From Saccharibacillus sp. CPCC 101409 (GTDB lineage Bacteria; Bacillota; Bacilli; Paenibacillales; Paenibacillaceae), in contig NZ_JAULSA010000001.1 in the NCBI RefSeq assembly GCF_030518235.1, positions 954,217 to 1,018,216 of the forward strand: a stretch of DNA of 64,000 nucleotides, in the 5' to 3' direction. Positions 28,372 through 37,333 of this stretch are shown piece after piece (positions within the stretch are counted from its first letter, which is position 1; each line of letters starts with the position of its first letter). The notes below the pieces were generated by a model that saw nothing but the letters and a program-made list of their open reading frames with translations, was not told where the DNA came from and ran no database searches. Position numbers and translations under genes: made by a program.

Positions 28372-29439
28372 ATGCAAATACAATCGATCGAAGCGAAGAA
28401 AATCAAGCTGGAGCTGCTCCAGCCGGTCAAGATCGCCATCGGCACGCTCAGCCGCAGCGAAACGGTGATCGTACGCATCGTCACGGACGACGGTATCGTC
28501 GGGTGCGGCGAAGGCAGCGGCGTTTCGTTCGTAACGGGCGAAACGGCCGACACGATTGACGGAGCGGTCCGCGTCCTGGCGGAAGCGCTGATCGGCCGCG
28601 ATGCGCTGGGCATCGACCGCATTCACCGGATCATGGACCGGACGCTGGTCCACAACACGTCCGCCAAAGCGGCTATCGATATCGCGCTGCACGATATCCT
28701 GGGCAAAGCCGCGAAGCTGCCGCTGCACCGGCTGCTGGGCGCGGTCTCGGGCGAGCTTGAGACCGACAAAACGGTCGGCATCGGCCCGCCGGAGCAGATG
28801 GTCCGCGATGCGCTGGAGATGGTTGTCCTGGGCTTCGGCCAGCTCAAGATCAAAGCGGGCCTCGATCCGGACGCCGATATCGAAGCGGTGCGGCTGATCC
28901 GCGAAGCGGTCGGACCGCAGGTCCGGCTCAAGGTGGACGCCAACCAGGGCTGGTCGGCCAAGGACGCGCTGCGCGCCGTCCGCGCCATGGCCGAGTGCGG
29001 CGTGGAAGCGGTCGAGCAGCCGGTGCCGCAGTGGGATACCGACGGCCTGGCGCTGATCCGCGCGCAGTCTCCGCTGGATATTATGGCGGACGAAAGCTGC
29101 TTTTCCCCGCGCGACGCGGCGCTGCTCGTCAAGCGGGAAGCGGTCGATCTGATCAATATCAAGCTGATGAAATGCGGCGGCCTGCACCGGGCGATGCAGA
29201 TCAACGCCGTGGCGGAAGCTTCGGGCGTCGGCTGTATGCTCGGCTGCATGATGGAAAGCCGCATCGGCATCGCGGCGGGAGCGGCGCTGGTGCTGTCGCG
29301 GCCGAATTTCAAGTACGCGGATCTGGACAGCTTTATGTATTTCCATGAAGTCCCGGCGATTCGCGGGGGATTTGTGTTCGAAACTCCGCATATCCGCTTG
29401 GCGGACGGCGACGGGATCGGGGTGGAAGTGGACTTTTAG
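28372..29439 (+). CDS. Mandelate racemase/muconate-lactonizing family enzyme, likely dipeptide epimerase
   Basis: Enolase-superfamily enzyme, 355 residues. The capping domain is at about 1-125, then the barrel with KxK (Lys159, Lys161), metal ligands Asp189 (VDANQ), Glu215 (VEQP) and Asp240 (ADES), and the opposite base Lys267 in KLMKCGG. This lysine pair is the pattern of L-Ala-D/L-Glu epimerase and related dipeptide epimerases; dipeptide specificity is not provable here. Start ATG 28372 has AAGGAT upstream. It follows the serine hydrolase and XRE-cupin pair on the same strand, which suggests a peptide or D-amino-acid utilisation cluster. Confidence 0.85.
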   Translation: MQIQSIEAKKIKLELLQPVKIAIGTLSRSETVIVRIVTDDGIVGCGEGSGVSFVTGETADTIDGAVRVLAEALIGRDALGIDRIHRIMDRTLVHNTSAKAAIDIALHDILGKAAKLPLHRLLGAVSGELETDKTVGIGPPEQMVRDALEMVVLGFGQLKIKAGLDPDADIEAVRLIREAVGPQVRLKVDANQGWSAKDALRAVRAMAECGVEAVEQPVPQWDTDGLALIRAQSPLDIMADESCFSPRDAALLVKREAVDLINIKLMKCGGLHRAMQINAVAEASGVGCMLGCMMESRIGIAAGAALVLSRPNFKYADLDSFMYFHEVPAIRGGFVFETPHIRLADGDGIGVEVDF

Positions 29440-29517
29440 CGGACATTTAAAGATAGGATGCGCCTTCCTTTGCGAAGACCAGAGTGTCGAGCAAGCCGGG
29501 CAGGGTTCCACAAGGAA

Positions 29518-29703
29518 AATAGCGGCGCAGGTACACTTATTCGGGGCGAAACCCTTCGGTTTCTTTAAATAGCGGCGCAGGTGCAATTATTCGGGCGCCA
29601 AAAGCCGAATCGAAGCGAAAAAGTTCGAAATAGATGTATCAGTGCCGTTATTTTCTCGAAAGCGTAAGATTAAGCCGGAATAAGGGGCTATGCGCAGCTA
29701 TTT
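29518..29703. repeat. Composite imperfect palindrome, copy A (MITE-like)
   Basis: Fills most of the 500-nt gene-free gap 29440-29943. Four 25-nt units begin at 29518, 29568, 29629 and 29679 (spacings 50, 61, 50), each of the form AATAR...TG...TATTY. Unit 1 is roughly the reverse complement of unit 4 and unit 2 of unit 3, with many differences that would be G-U pairs in RNA, so the whole forms a long interrupted hairpin. The same layout recurs at 53399-53584. No gene is inside; the remaining gap shows only the upstream promoter region of the next gene. Confidence 0.75.
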
Positions 29704-29943
29704 TAGATTCGGCCTGCCATTCGCTTTATTTCTCCAGTCCTTTCCCCGACTTTTCATTCCAATCGAACCTACCTACTACATTTACATCAAATCGTTTCTC
29801 GACAATCGGGTCTTCCTTCGGGAAGACGTTTTTTATTGTAATCGGCTCTGTTGCGTTTGGAGAATCCAACGTATAATAACAAAATCCAAAGTGTGAAGCG
29901 GGGCGAGCGCATACAGGAAGGCTTGCAGAGGGAGGGGACGAGG

Positions 29944-31608
29944 ATGGAGAACGCGGATCGGTTGTATCGGCTGGCGAGCGCGGTGCGCCTGGAGGGAAAA
30001 GGTTCGGAGAAAAAAGAAGCAAGGAATCCGGAAGCGGGCAGCGGCGGCCAAGAACAAAACGCCGAAGCGGCAAAGCGGATCGATGCGGACCATAGCGCGG
30101 AAGCGGGGCGGAAGGCTCGGAGACACGAGCTGATTGTGGCGCGGGAGATACTGGAAGCGGAGATCCAAGGCGCGAATCTGACGCTGCTGCCGGGGCAGGC
30201 GCTGATACTTCCGCCGGGGAAGCTGCGGGAGCTGCGCGGGGCGAACGGAGCGGCTGCTTCGTGCGACCGCTTCGGTTTCGAAGTGTATACGGCGGAAGCG
30301 GACGGAGAGCTGGCTTTGGGCGGCCTCGACTGGCCGCTGCGTCCGGTGACGCTGCCCGCCGGTCGGGCGGCGGAGCTGGCGCAGGCGGTGCTGGACGGTT
30401 GGAGCGGGACTTCCGCGCCGCGCATGGAAGCGGGCATCCGGTTCCAGGAACTGCTGCTGTGCGTATGGCGGGCGTCGGAGAGCGCCGCGGACAGCACCGC
30501 CGAAGCGGTTCGGCGGTCGGCGGCCCGCATGGAAGAAACGTTCGGGAGCAGTCTGACGCGCGAAGGTCTGGCGGCCGAAGCGGGATTGAGCGTCGCGCAT
30601 TATTCCAGGCTGTTCAAGCGGGAGTTCGGGCAGGGACCGATCGAGTACTTGAACGGTATTCGGCTGCGGCGCGCCCGGGAACTGCTGCTGGAAACCGGCG
30701 GCAGCGTGCGGGAGACGGCGCACCGGGTCGGTTACGAAGACGAATTTTATTTCAGCCGGAAGTTCAAAGCGGCTACGGGCCTTGCGCCGACGGTATATAT
30801 GCGCGCGCATCGGGCCGAAGACCGGATCGCTTCGATCGCGATTCCGTATACCGGCCATCTGCTGGCGCTGGGCCTGCGCCCGTGCGCGGCGCTGCTGAAT
30901 CCGTACCAGGAACCGGCCGGCGAGCTGCGCAATCTGCTGGAACTGGGAAACGAGCAGCCCGATCTGCAGCGGCTGCGGCAGGCGCGGCCCGGGCTGATTA
31001 TCGGGTTCGAGCGTCAGGACTACGCGGGGCCGGGCGGTTCGGAGCTGCTGGGCGAGATCGCGCCCGTCTGCCGGATTCCGTTCGGCGGAGAATGGCGGGA
31101 GCATCTGCTGACGATCGGCCGGACCGTCGGACGGGAAGAGCGGGCTTCGCGCTGGCTGGAACAGTACGAAGACCGGGCGGAGCGCGCCCGGCGTCTGATC
31201 GGGCAGCGGATCGGAAGCGCCGCGGTCGCCGTCGCGCAGTACGAGCGGGGGATGTTCCGGGTGTACGGCAGCCGCAATCTGGGCACGGTGCTGTACCGCG
31301 ATCTCGGCCTGGCGATGCCCGAGCGTCTGCACGGCGTTTCGCATTCCGTGCTGCTCACCGCCGGGCAGCTGGCGGACAGCGGCATCGACCGGCTGCTGCT
31401 GTTTACGTCGGACGATCCGCGGCTGCGGCGGCAGGCCCGGCATTCTCTGCGCGAGCAGGCGCAGCGCCGTCCCGGAATGGCCGCCTTTTTCGAAAATCTG
31501 CACGATCTCGGAGCGTCCCGCGCTTATTCCTGTTATACGTCGACCTCGCACGATACTTTGCTCCGCCGCCTGACGCAGACCGACGTGCTGCAAAAGTCCA
31601 TGTCTTGA
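29944..31608 (+). CDS. AraC-family activator fused to a siderophore-binding (FeuA/FhuD-like) domain
   Basis: Cytoplasmic regulator of 554 residues with the architecture of Bacillus subtilis Btr: variable N-terminal domain (1-180), AraC double helix-turn-helix (about 195-290; REGLAAEAGLSVAHYSRLFK and VRETAHRVGYEDEFYFSRKF), then a periplasmic-binding-protein-like domain (about 300-554) that in Btr senses the iron-siderophore. ATG 29944 is chosen because GGGAGGGG lies 6 nt upstream; the longer frame from 29851 crosses the promoter. TATAAT at 29872-29877 is the likely -10. It precedes a Fur-box-controlled binding protein, its probable target. Confidence 0.9.
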   Translation: MENADRLYRLASAVRLEGKGSEKKEARNPEAGSGGQEQNAEAAKRIDADHSAEAGRKARRHELIVAREILEAEIQGANLTLLPGQALILPPGKLRELRGANGAAASCDRFGFEVYTAEADGELALGGLDWPLRPVTLPAGRAAELAQAVLDGWSGTSAPRMEAGIRFQELLLCVWRASESAADSTAEAVRRSAARMEETFGSSLTREGLAAEAGLSVAHYSRLFKREFGQGPIEYLNGIRLRRARELLLETGGSVRETAHRVGYEDEFYFSRKFKAATGLAPTVYMRAHRAEDRIASIAIPYTGHLLALGLRPCAALLNPYQEPAGELRNLLELGNEQPDLQRLRQARPGLIIGFERQDYAGPGGSELLGEIAPVCRIPFGGEWREHLLTIGRTVGREERASRWLEQYEDRAERARRLIGQRIGSAAVAVAQYERGMFRVYGSRNLGTVLYRDLGLAMPERLHGVSHSVLLTAGQLADSGIDRLLLFTSDDPRLRRQARHSLREQAQRRPGMAAFFENLHDLGASRAYSCYTSTSHDTLLRRLTQTDVLQKSMS

Positions 31609-31644
31609 GCACGTCCGTCCATGGCTGCGAGCGAAAGGGATCTC

Positions 31645-31672
31645 TATAATCTACTGATGATAATGATTATCA
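31645..31672 (+). promoter_or_regulatory. Promoter -10 and Fur box of the siderophore-binding protein gene
   Basis: TATAAT (31645-31650) followed by a perfect 7-1-7 Fur box, TGATAAT-G-ATTATCA (31658-31672), placed over the start of transcription. This is the classical arrangement for iron-dependent repression. Confidence 0.88.
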
Positions 31673-31698
31673 AAATCAGGGAAGAGGATGTGTAGAGA

Positions 31699-32799
31699 TT
31701 GAAGGGGACGACAAAACAGAAAGCGGGAACTTCCGCTGTGCATGTACAAGCATCGACGGGGCCGAAACGGCGGAGTAAGCGGCGGGGCAGCTGGCTGCTT
31801 CCGCTGCTGCTGCTCGGTCTGATTGCCGCTTTGCTTGCGGGCTGCGGCTCCGGCGGTTCGACGGCCGGGACCGGCGCCGGCTCTGCGGAAGCCGAGCCTT
31901 CGAAGACCGACGCGCCGGCAGCTGCGGCGTCCTCGGGCGAAGAAACAGGCGGCGAAACGCGCACCGTGTCGACCGTGATGGGCGATGTGGAAATTCCGGC
32001 TCATCCGAAAAAAGTGGCGGGAATGCTGTACGTCTTCGCGGATCATCTGCTGGCGCTCGGCATCGAGCCGCATGCCATGGTGACGTACGACGATCTGGGG
32101 TTCCCCGAGTATCTGGCCGACCGAATGACCGATACGATCGCGATCGGCCCGGGCGAGTCGCCGAATCTCGAAGCGCTGCTGCAGGCGCAGCCCGACCTGA
32201 TTCTGGCATCCAAAACGATGAACGAAGCCAATTACGAGCAGCTGTCCAAGATCGCGCCGACTATTTTGTTCGATAACGAAAACGAAGGCGATTGGGAGCG
32301 GTTCAAAGAAACGGCGGCCGTGTTCGGTATGGAAGAAGAAGCGGACCGGATTCACGCGAAATACGATGCCAAAACGGCCGAAGTAAAAAAAGAGCTTGCG
32401 GCAAAAGCCAAAGGCGAAACGGTCGCGTTCATGCGCGTCCAGGACAAGCAGCTTCAGCTGATCCAGCCCGCGGACAACTTTACGCTGTTCGGCGCGCTCG
32501 GCCTGACGCCGGCTTCGGTCGACGGCATCGATTTCGAAGGCGGCTGGAACGTCGCGATCTCCGAAGAAGTGCTGCCGGATCTCAATCCGGACCGGATGTT
32601 TATTATTCTGCGGCCGGGCGATGCCAACAAGCTGGCGCTGGAACGGATTCAGGGCACATCGATCTGGAAAGGCCTGAATGCCGTGCGCGATAATCGCGTG
32701 TATATCGGCGACGCCAATCTCTGGTTCGCCGGCTACGGTCCGATCGGGCTGAGCCGCGTGATCGACGAGGTCGAAGCCGCGTTTGCAAACGGGTCGTAA
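31699..32799 (+). CDS. Iron-siderophore ABC transporter substrate-binding lipoprotein
   Basis: Surface lipoprotein, 366 residues, FeuA/YfiY class. A long basic N-terminus precedes the membrane helix and lipobox LLAGC with Cys49, then a Ser/Gly/Ala linker and the two-lobed binding domain (HPKKVAGMLYVFADHLLALG to the C-terminus). Start TTG 31699 is supported by GAGGA about 11 nt upstream and position just after the Fur box. No permease or ATPase genes follow, so it must use a transporter encoded elsewhere. It is regulated by Fur and probably by the AraC-SBP protein upstream. Confidence 0.92.
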   Translation: MKGTTKQKAGTSAVHVQASTGPKRRSKRRGSWLLPLLLLGLIAALLAGCGSGGSTAGTGAGSAEAEPSKTDAPAAAASSGEETGGETRTVSTVMGDVEIPAHPKKVAGMLYVFADHLLALGIEPHAMVTYDDLGFPEYLADRMTDTIAIGPGESPNLEALLQAQPDLILASKTMNEANYEQLSKIAPTILFDNENEGDWERFKETAAVFGMEEEADRIHAKYDAKTAEVKKELAAKAKGETVAFMRVQDKQLQLIQPADNFTLFGALGLTPASVDGIDFEGGWNVAISEEVLPDLNPDRMFIILRPGDANKLALERIQGTSIWKGLNAVRDNRVYIGDANLWFAGYGPIGLSRVIDEVEAAFANGS

Positions 32800-32803
32800 G
32801 CCG

Positions 32804-33406
32804 ATGGAAACGCAATCGGGTCTTACACTGTCGGAGATCGTGCGCGGGCGGCGGACGATCCAGGAGTTCAACGGCGAGCCGATCGACAGCGAGCTGCTGC
32901 TGGAACTGCTCGGCGATGCGGTCTGGGCTCCTTTTCACTCCAAAAAGGAACCCTGGCGCTTCATCTTGTTCACCGGCGAAGGCAGGCGCGTATTCGCGGA
33001 AGCGGTGATTGCCTGCCGGCCGCCGGCGTTCGCCGAGAAGTACGGCGCCCAAATGCGGGAAGCTTACTGCCGGCAAATTCCCGTCCATCTGGTCGTCGTC
33101 ATGAAAAACATGCTGCCGCCAAAAGCGTGGGAAGAAGCGCTGGCGGCGACGGCGGCGCTGATCCAGAATATTCAACTGCTGGCATGGGAAAAAGGCATCG
33201 GCTGCGTCTGGAAAACGAGCCCGTTCAACGACGACGAAACGTTCCGCGCGGCCGTCGGCGTTGAATCGGGAGAAAAAGCGGCGGCCACGCTCCATCTCGG
33301 CTGCTTCGATCCGGCCGACCGGCCGGAAGCGAAGCCTCGGACGCCCGTGCGCGAGCTGCTGACCTGGATCGACGGCGCATCCGGCGGCGGGTCGGGGCGC
33401 GCGTGA
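32804..33406 (+). CDS. Nitroreductase family protein
   Basis: FMN-dependent oxidoreductase, 200 residues. The N-terminal SEIVRGRRTIQEFNGEPID and DAVWAPFHSKKEPWRF segments are FMN-phosphate contacts, and IGCVWKTSPFNDDETFR is the C-terminal flavin-binding region, as in the YdjA type. Start ATG 32804 is 4 nt after the preceding stop without its own strong ribosome site, so translation is probably coupled. Because it is co-transcribed with a Fur-controlled siderophore-binding protein, a role in ferric-siderophore reduction is possible (inference). Confidence 0.88.
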   Translation: METQSGLTLSEIVRGRRTIQEFNGEPIDSELLLELLGDAVWAPFHSKKEPWRFILFTGEGRRVFAEAVIACRPPAFAEKYGAQMREAYCRQIPVHLVVVMKNMLPPKAWEEALAATAALIQNIQLLAWEKGIGCVWKTSPFNDDETFRAAVGVESGEKAAATLHLGCFDPADRPEAKPRTPVRELLTWIDGASGGGSGRA

Positions 33407-33490
33407 TCGTTTCGACTCCTTGCGCGGCGCCCAAACGTCCGTAAAATTTTTTGGCTTCAATATCTAACGATATCTAACGAGACAACCGAC

Positions 33491-33537
33491 AAGACTTCGG
33501 CTTCCCGGATCGGCGGGGAGGACGGAGTCTTTTTTTG
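33491..33537 (+). terminator. Rho-independent terminator after the iron module
   Basis: AAGACT (with TTCCC) pairs with GGGGAG and AGTCTT, followed by T7. Just upstream, 33461-33480, the ten bases ATATCTAACG occur twice in tandem. Confidence 0.75.
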
Positions 33538-33612
33538 CCTGTTTCTGGAGCGGCGAATACCGGTAAAGATCATAAGGCGGAAAGAAAAAAGCGATAAGGA
33601 GGGGCTATTCCC

Positions 33613-36204
33613 GTGAGTACAAACGCAGACAAGAAGACCGAACCGACGAAGCGAGAACGGCCCGAACGGGAACGTTTCGCATACGAACCGCAATCCGCCG
33701 ACGGCATGATCCGCGTGCGCGGGGCGAACGAACACAATCTCAAACAGGTGGACGTCGATATTCCGCGCGATTCGCTGGTCGTGTTTACCGGCGTCTCCGG
33801 CTCGGGCAAATCGTCGCTGGCGTTCGGCACGCTGTACGCCGAAGCGCAGCGCCGTTACCTGGAATCGGTCGCGCCCTACGCGCGCCGCTTGATCCAGCAG
33901 GCCGGAACGCCGGAGGTGGAAAGTATCGAAGGACTGCCGCCGGCGGTGGGGCTCCAGCAGCAGCGCAGCGTGCCGCAGGAGCGTTCCACCGTCGGCAGCC
34001 TGACCGCGATCTCGAACGTGCTGCGCATGCTGTACGCGCGCGCCGGCGATTATCCGGACGGGCAGTCCGTGCTGTATGCCGAAGACTTCTCGCCGAACAC
34101 GCCGCAGGGCGCTTGCCCGGAGTGTCAAGGGCTGGGGCGGCTTTACGACGCCACCGAAGCATCGATGGTGCCCGATCCGAGCCTCAGCATCCGGCAGAAA
34201 GCGATCGCGTCGTGGCCGGGAGCCTGGCACGGGCAGAATCTGCGCGATATCCTGATCTCGCTCGGCTACGACGTGGACAAGCCGTGGCGGGAACTGCCGC
34301 AGCGGGACCGGGACTGGATTTTGTTTACCGAGGAGCATCCGCAGGCGCCGATCTACCCGGACTTGAATTACGAGGAGATTCAAGAAGCGATCCGCTCCAA
34401 GCGCCGGCCCGATTATATGGGCAATTACACCGGCGCGCGGCGTCAGCTGCTGCAGACGTACGCGGCCGCCGACAATCCCGGGCGCCGGAAGCGGCTGGAG
34501 CCGTATCTGGCCGTCGGGCCGTGCCCGCGCTGCGGAGGCAAGCGGCTGAAGCGCGAAGCGCTGTCGGTTACGTTCGCCGGACTCGATATCGCGGATATGT
34601 TCCGGCTGCCCGCGGCCGCGCTGCGCGACCGGCTGGAAGATGCCGTCCGCCGCGGTCGAAGCGCGCGGGAATCGGGCGGAGACACCCGGCAGTCCGAGAA
34701 AGCGCTGGTCGCGGACAGGCTCGTCAGCGACGTGACGGGCAGGCTGGAGCGGCTGATCGCGATCGGCGTCGGCCATCTGTCGCTGGACCGTTCCGCGCCG
34801 ACGCTGTCTTCCGGCGAACTCCAGCGGCTGCGCCTGGCAACGCAGTTGATCTCCAAGCTGTTCGGCGTCGTCTATGTGCTGGACGAACCGTCGGCGGGCC
34901 TGCATCCGGCAGACGGCGAAGCCCTGCTGGACTCCCTGGCGGCGCTGCGCGATTCCGGCAATTCGGTCTTCGTGGTCGAACACAATCTGGATGTGATGAA
35001 GCGGGCCGAGTGGCTGGTCGATATCGGCCCGGAAGCCGGGCAGCGCGGAGGCCGCGTGCTGTACAGCGGTCCGCCGGAGGGATTGGCGAATATCGAAGAA
35101 TCGGTAACGCGCCGTTATTTGTTCGCGGACGGCGAACCCGCGCCGCTGCGCGAACGCAGGGAGCCGACGGGCAGCCGCCTGAGCGTCAAAGGCGTGACGT
35201 TCAACAATTTGAACGGCCTGGACGCGGAATTCCCGCTGGGCCGCCTCACCGCGGTGACCGGCGTCTCGGGCTCGGGCAAATCGAGCCTCGTATCGCATGC
35301 GCTGCCGCTGCTGCTGGCTCCGCATCTGGGAGCGCTGCCGGAAGCGGACGATCCGGCGGACGGAGGCGAAGAAGACCGTCCGGCGGAGATCGCCGGGGCA
35401 GTCTCGGGCGATCTGGGTTCCCTGCGCCGCATCGTGCGCATCGACCAGAAACCGATCGGGCGGACGCCGCGCTCGAATCTTGCGACCTATACCGGACTGT
35501 TCGACCATGTGCGCCGGCTGTTCGCCGCCGTGCCGCTATCCCGCGAACGCGGTTACGGCGCCGGGCGCTTTTCCTTCAATGTCCCGGCCGGCCGCTGCCC
35601 GACCTGCGAGGGACAGGGATTCGTCCAGGTCGAACTGATGTTTATGTCCAGCCTGTACGTGCCGTGCGCCGACTGCGGCGGCACGCGCTACAACGCCGAG
35701 ACGCTCGAAGTGCGGTGGAACGGTTATACGATCGCGGACGTGCTGGCGCTGACGGTGGAAGAAGCGGCGGACGTGTTCGCGGAGCAGGCGGCAATCCGCC
35801 GTCCGCTGTCCGTACTGCTGGATCTGGGGCTGGGCTACTTGAAGCTCGGGCAGCCGGCGACCGAGCTGTCCGGCGGCGAATCCCAGCGGATCAAACTCGC
35901 CGCGGAGCTTCAGCGCGCGCAGCGCGGACAAACGCTGTACCTGCTGGACGAGCCGACGAACGGACTGCATCCGGTCGACGCGGACCGGCTGCTGCGCCAT
36001 CTCGACGCGCTGGTGCGGGCCGGGCATACGGTCGTTATGGTCGAGCACAATATGCGCATCGCGGCCCGGGCCGACTGGGTGATCGATATCGGGCCGGGCG
36101 CCGCGGAGCAGGGCGGGAAGCTAGTCGCGGCCGGTACGCCGGAGGAAGTCGCCGAGGCGGCCGAAAGCCGCACGGCGCCTTACCTGGCCCGCTATCTGGC
36201 CTGA
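33613..36204 (+). CDS. UvrA-like ABC ATPase (UvrA2/DrrC-type paralog)
   Basis: Cytoplasmic double-ABC protein, 863 residues, shorter than canonical UvrA (about 940). Walker A GVSGSGKSS occurs twice (about 60 and 556), ABC signatures are LSSGELQRLRLA and LSGGESQRIKLA, and zinc-binding CPECQGLGRLY, CPRCGGKRLK, CPTCEGQGF and CADCGGTRYN are present. The region after RSTVGSLTAISNVLRMLYARAG runs quickly to the first zinc motif, so the UvrB-binding insertion of true UvrA seems absent. Start GTG 33613 lies 10 nt after AAGGAGG. Relatives protect against DNA-intercalating drugs; no uvrB is near. Confidence 0.9.
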   Translation: MSTNADKKTEPTKRERPERERFAYEPQSADGMIRVRGANEHNLKQVDVDIPRDSLVVFTGVSGSGKSSLAFGTLYAEAQRRYLESVAPYARRLIQQAGTPEVESIEGLPPAVGLQQQRSVPQERSTVGSLTAISNVLRMLYARAGDYPDGQSVLYAEDFSPNTPQGACPECQGLGRLYDATEASMVPDPSLSIRQKAIASWPGAWHGQNLRDILISLGYDVDKPWRELPQRDRDWILFTEEHPQAPIYPDLNYEEIQEAIRSKRRPDYMGNYTGARRQLLQTYAAADNPGRRKRLEPYLAVGPCPRCGGKRLKREALSVTFAGLDIADMFRLPAAALRDRLEDAVRRGRSARESGGDTRQSEKALVADRLVSDVTGRLERLIAIGVGHLSLDRSAPTLSSGELQRLRLATQLISKLFGVVYVLDEPSAGLHPADGEALLDSLAALRDSGNSVFVVEHNLDVMKRAEWLVDIGPEAGQRGGRVLYSGPPEGLANIEESVTRRYLFADGEPAPLRERREPTGSRLSVKGVTFNNLNGLDAEFPLGRLTAVTGVSGSGKSSLVSHALPLLLAPHLGALPEADDPADGGEEDRPAEIAGAVSGDLGSLRRIVRIDQKPIGRTPRSNLATYTGLFDHVRRLFAAVPLSRERGYGAGRFSFNVPAGRCPTCEGQGFVQVELMFMSSLYVPCADCGGTRYNAETLEVRWNGYTIADVLALTVEEAADVFAEQAAIRRPLSVLLDLGLGYLKLGQPATELSGGESQRIKLAAELQRAQRGQTLYLLDEPTNGLHPVDADRLLRHLDALVRAGHTVVMVEHNMRIAARADWVIDIGPGAAEQGGKLVAAGTPEEVAEAAESRTAPYLARYLA

Positions 36205-36386
36205 ATTCCGCAGCGCGGGCCGCACCTATTTCGAACGATTATCGCCTCTCTCGCAAAAGCTTGTGATACAAGTTAGCGGCGGCGGGGTAATAGACTATTA
36301 CGAAGACGACGGAAGACCCCGGCCAGGCCGGTGAGAAGTGTCTATCCAAGTCGATTTTGTCCAATTTCCGAGGAGGTCGAGTAATC

Positions 36387-37028
36387 ATGAGTAAAGCACT
36401 TGAAGCTGAGAAAAGAACCGGTTTTAAACGTTCCGATATTAGAGTTCTGCGCGAAAGCGGACGCGTTCCGGCTGTCGTGTACGGCAAGAAAGCGGACGGC
36501 GTGCCCGTTCACGTCGATGCCAAAGAACTTCAGCGCCACGTACAAAGAGGCGGAGCGGACATTTTCTCCCTGAATGTCAAAGGAGATTCGTCGTCGCAGG
36601 TCATGATCAAAGACGTGCAGCGTCTTAACGGAAAAATCGTTCATGCCGATTTCCTGCAAATCGACAAGAACACGCCGGTCAAGGTCATGATCGCCGTGGA
36701 TTATCAGGGAGAAGCCGCAGGCGTTGCGGAAGGCGGAATCCTGCAAATCCAGGCGACCGAGCTGGAAGTCGAAGCGCTGCCGAATGATCTGCCGAGCACG
36801 CTGGAGATCGACGTTACGGGTCTGGCGATCGGCGACAAGCTGACAGCCGCGGACCTGAAACTTTCCGACAAAGTAACGCTGCTTTCTTCCGAGGAAGAAG
36901 TTCTGGCTTCGGTCGTGGTGCCTCAGGTTCTGGAAGAGCCGGAAACCGACGCCGAAGAAGCGGAAGTGGCTCCGGAGCTTGTCGGCGAAGAAGAAGCCGG
37001 CAGCGAAGAAACGAAGGAAGAAGAATAA
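36387..37028 (+). CDS. rplY: 50S ribosomal protein L25/general stress protein Ctc
   Basis: Ribosomal protein that binds 5S rRNA, 213 residues: an N-terminal L25 domain (about 1-92; RVLRESGRVPAVVYGK) and the C-terminal TL5 beta domain (about 98-185), then an acidic Glu-rich tail. This two-domain form is the Ctc type of Bacillus. Start ATG 36387 has GAGGAGG 8-9 nt upstream, so the longer frame from 36357 is rejected. Single-gene unit with its own terminator. Confidence 0.95.
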   Translation: MSKALEAEKRTGFKRSDIRVLRESGRVPAVVYGKKADGVPVHVDAKELQRHVQRGGADIFSLNVKGDSSSQVMIKDVQRLNGKIVHADFLQIDKNTPVKVMIAVDYQGEAAGVAEGGILQIQATELEVEALPNDLPSTLEIDVTGLAIGDKLTAADLKLSDKVTLLSSEEEVLASVVVPQVLEEPETDAEEAEVAPELVGEEEAGSEETKEEE

Positions 37029-37073
37029 TCGAATCGTATGGCGGGAATCCGCGGCGTTTGCCGCGCCTGCTGC

Positions 37074-37107
37074 CGAACCGCTTCTCTACGGAGGAGCGGT
37101 TCTTTTT
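37074..37107 (+). terminator. Rho-independent terminator of the L25 gene
   Basis: GAACCGCTTCT pairs with GGAGCGGTTC, followed by T5. The remaining 37108-37247 has no gene and no other clear signal. Confidence 0.85.
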
Positions 37108-37247
37108 GCGTTTGAAATTTTTTTGAAAAAAATATTTGGCAGCCGTTCTTGGCCTCGTGCCTGATGATCAATTTTCATAGTCGGGATCTTTTTACTTTAT
37201 TTACCTTTTATCGTTTCGGATGCAAAAAGTGACGTTAAAAAGGGAGT

Positions 37248-37294
37248 AGACACCAATTTGAAATAACTGGTTTTTTGCTTATTCAATTGGGTCT
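37248..37294. promoter_or_regulatory. 47-nt imperfect palindrome upstream of the surface-protein genes
   Basis: AGAC-A-CCAATT-T-GAAATAA on the left pairs with TTATTC-AATTGG-G-TCT on the right, with three single-base bulges, around a T-rich loop. It ends 40 nt before the start codon at 37334, so it could be an operator or a leader hairpin. Confidence 0.5.
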
Positions 37295-37333
37295 AATCTA
37301 TTCCAGCTATAACGGAAAGGAGGTGAATGATAA

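Noticed and set aside
37067..37333. Riboswitch upstream of the surface-protein genes
   Set aside because: Only a simple bulged dyad is visible; no known aptamer core was recognised.
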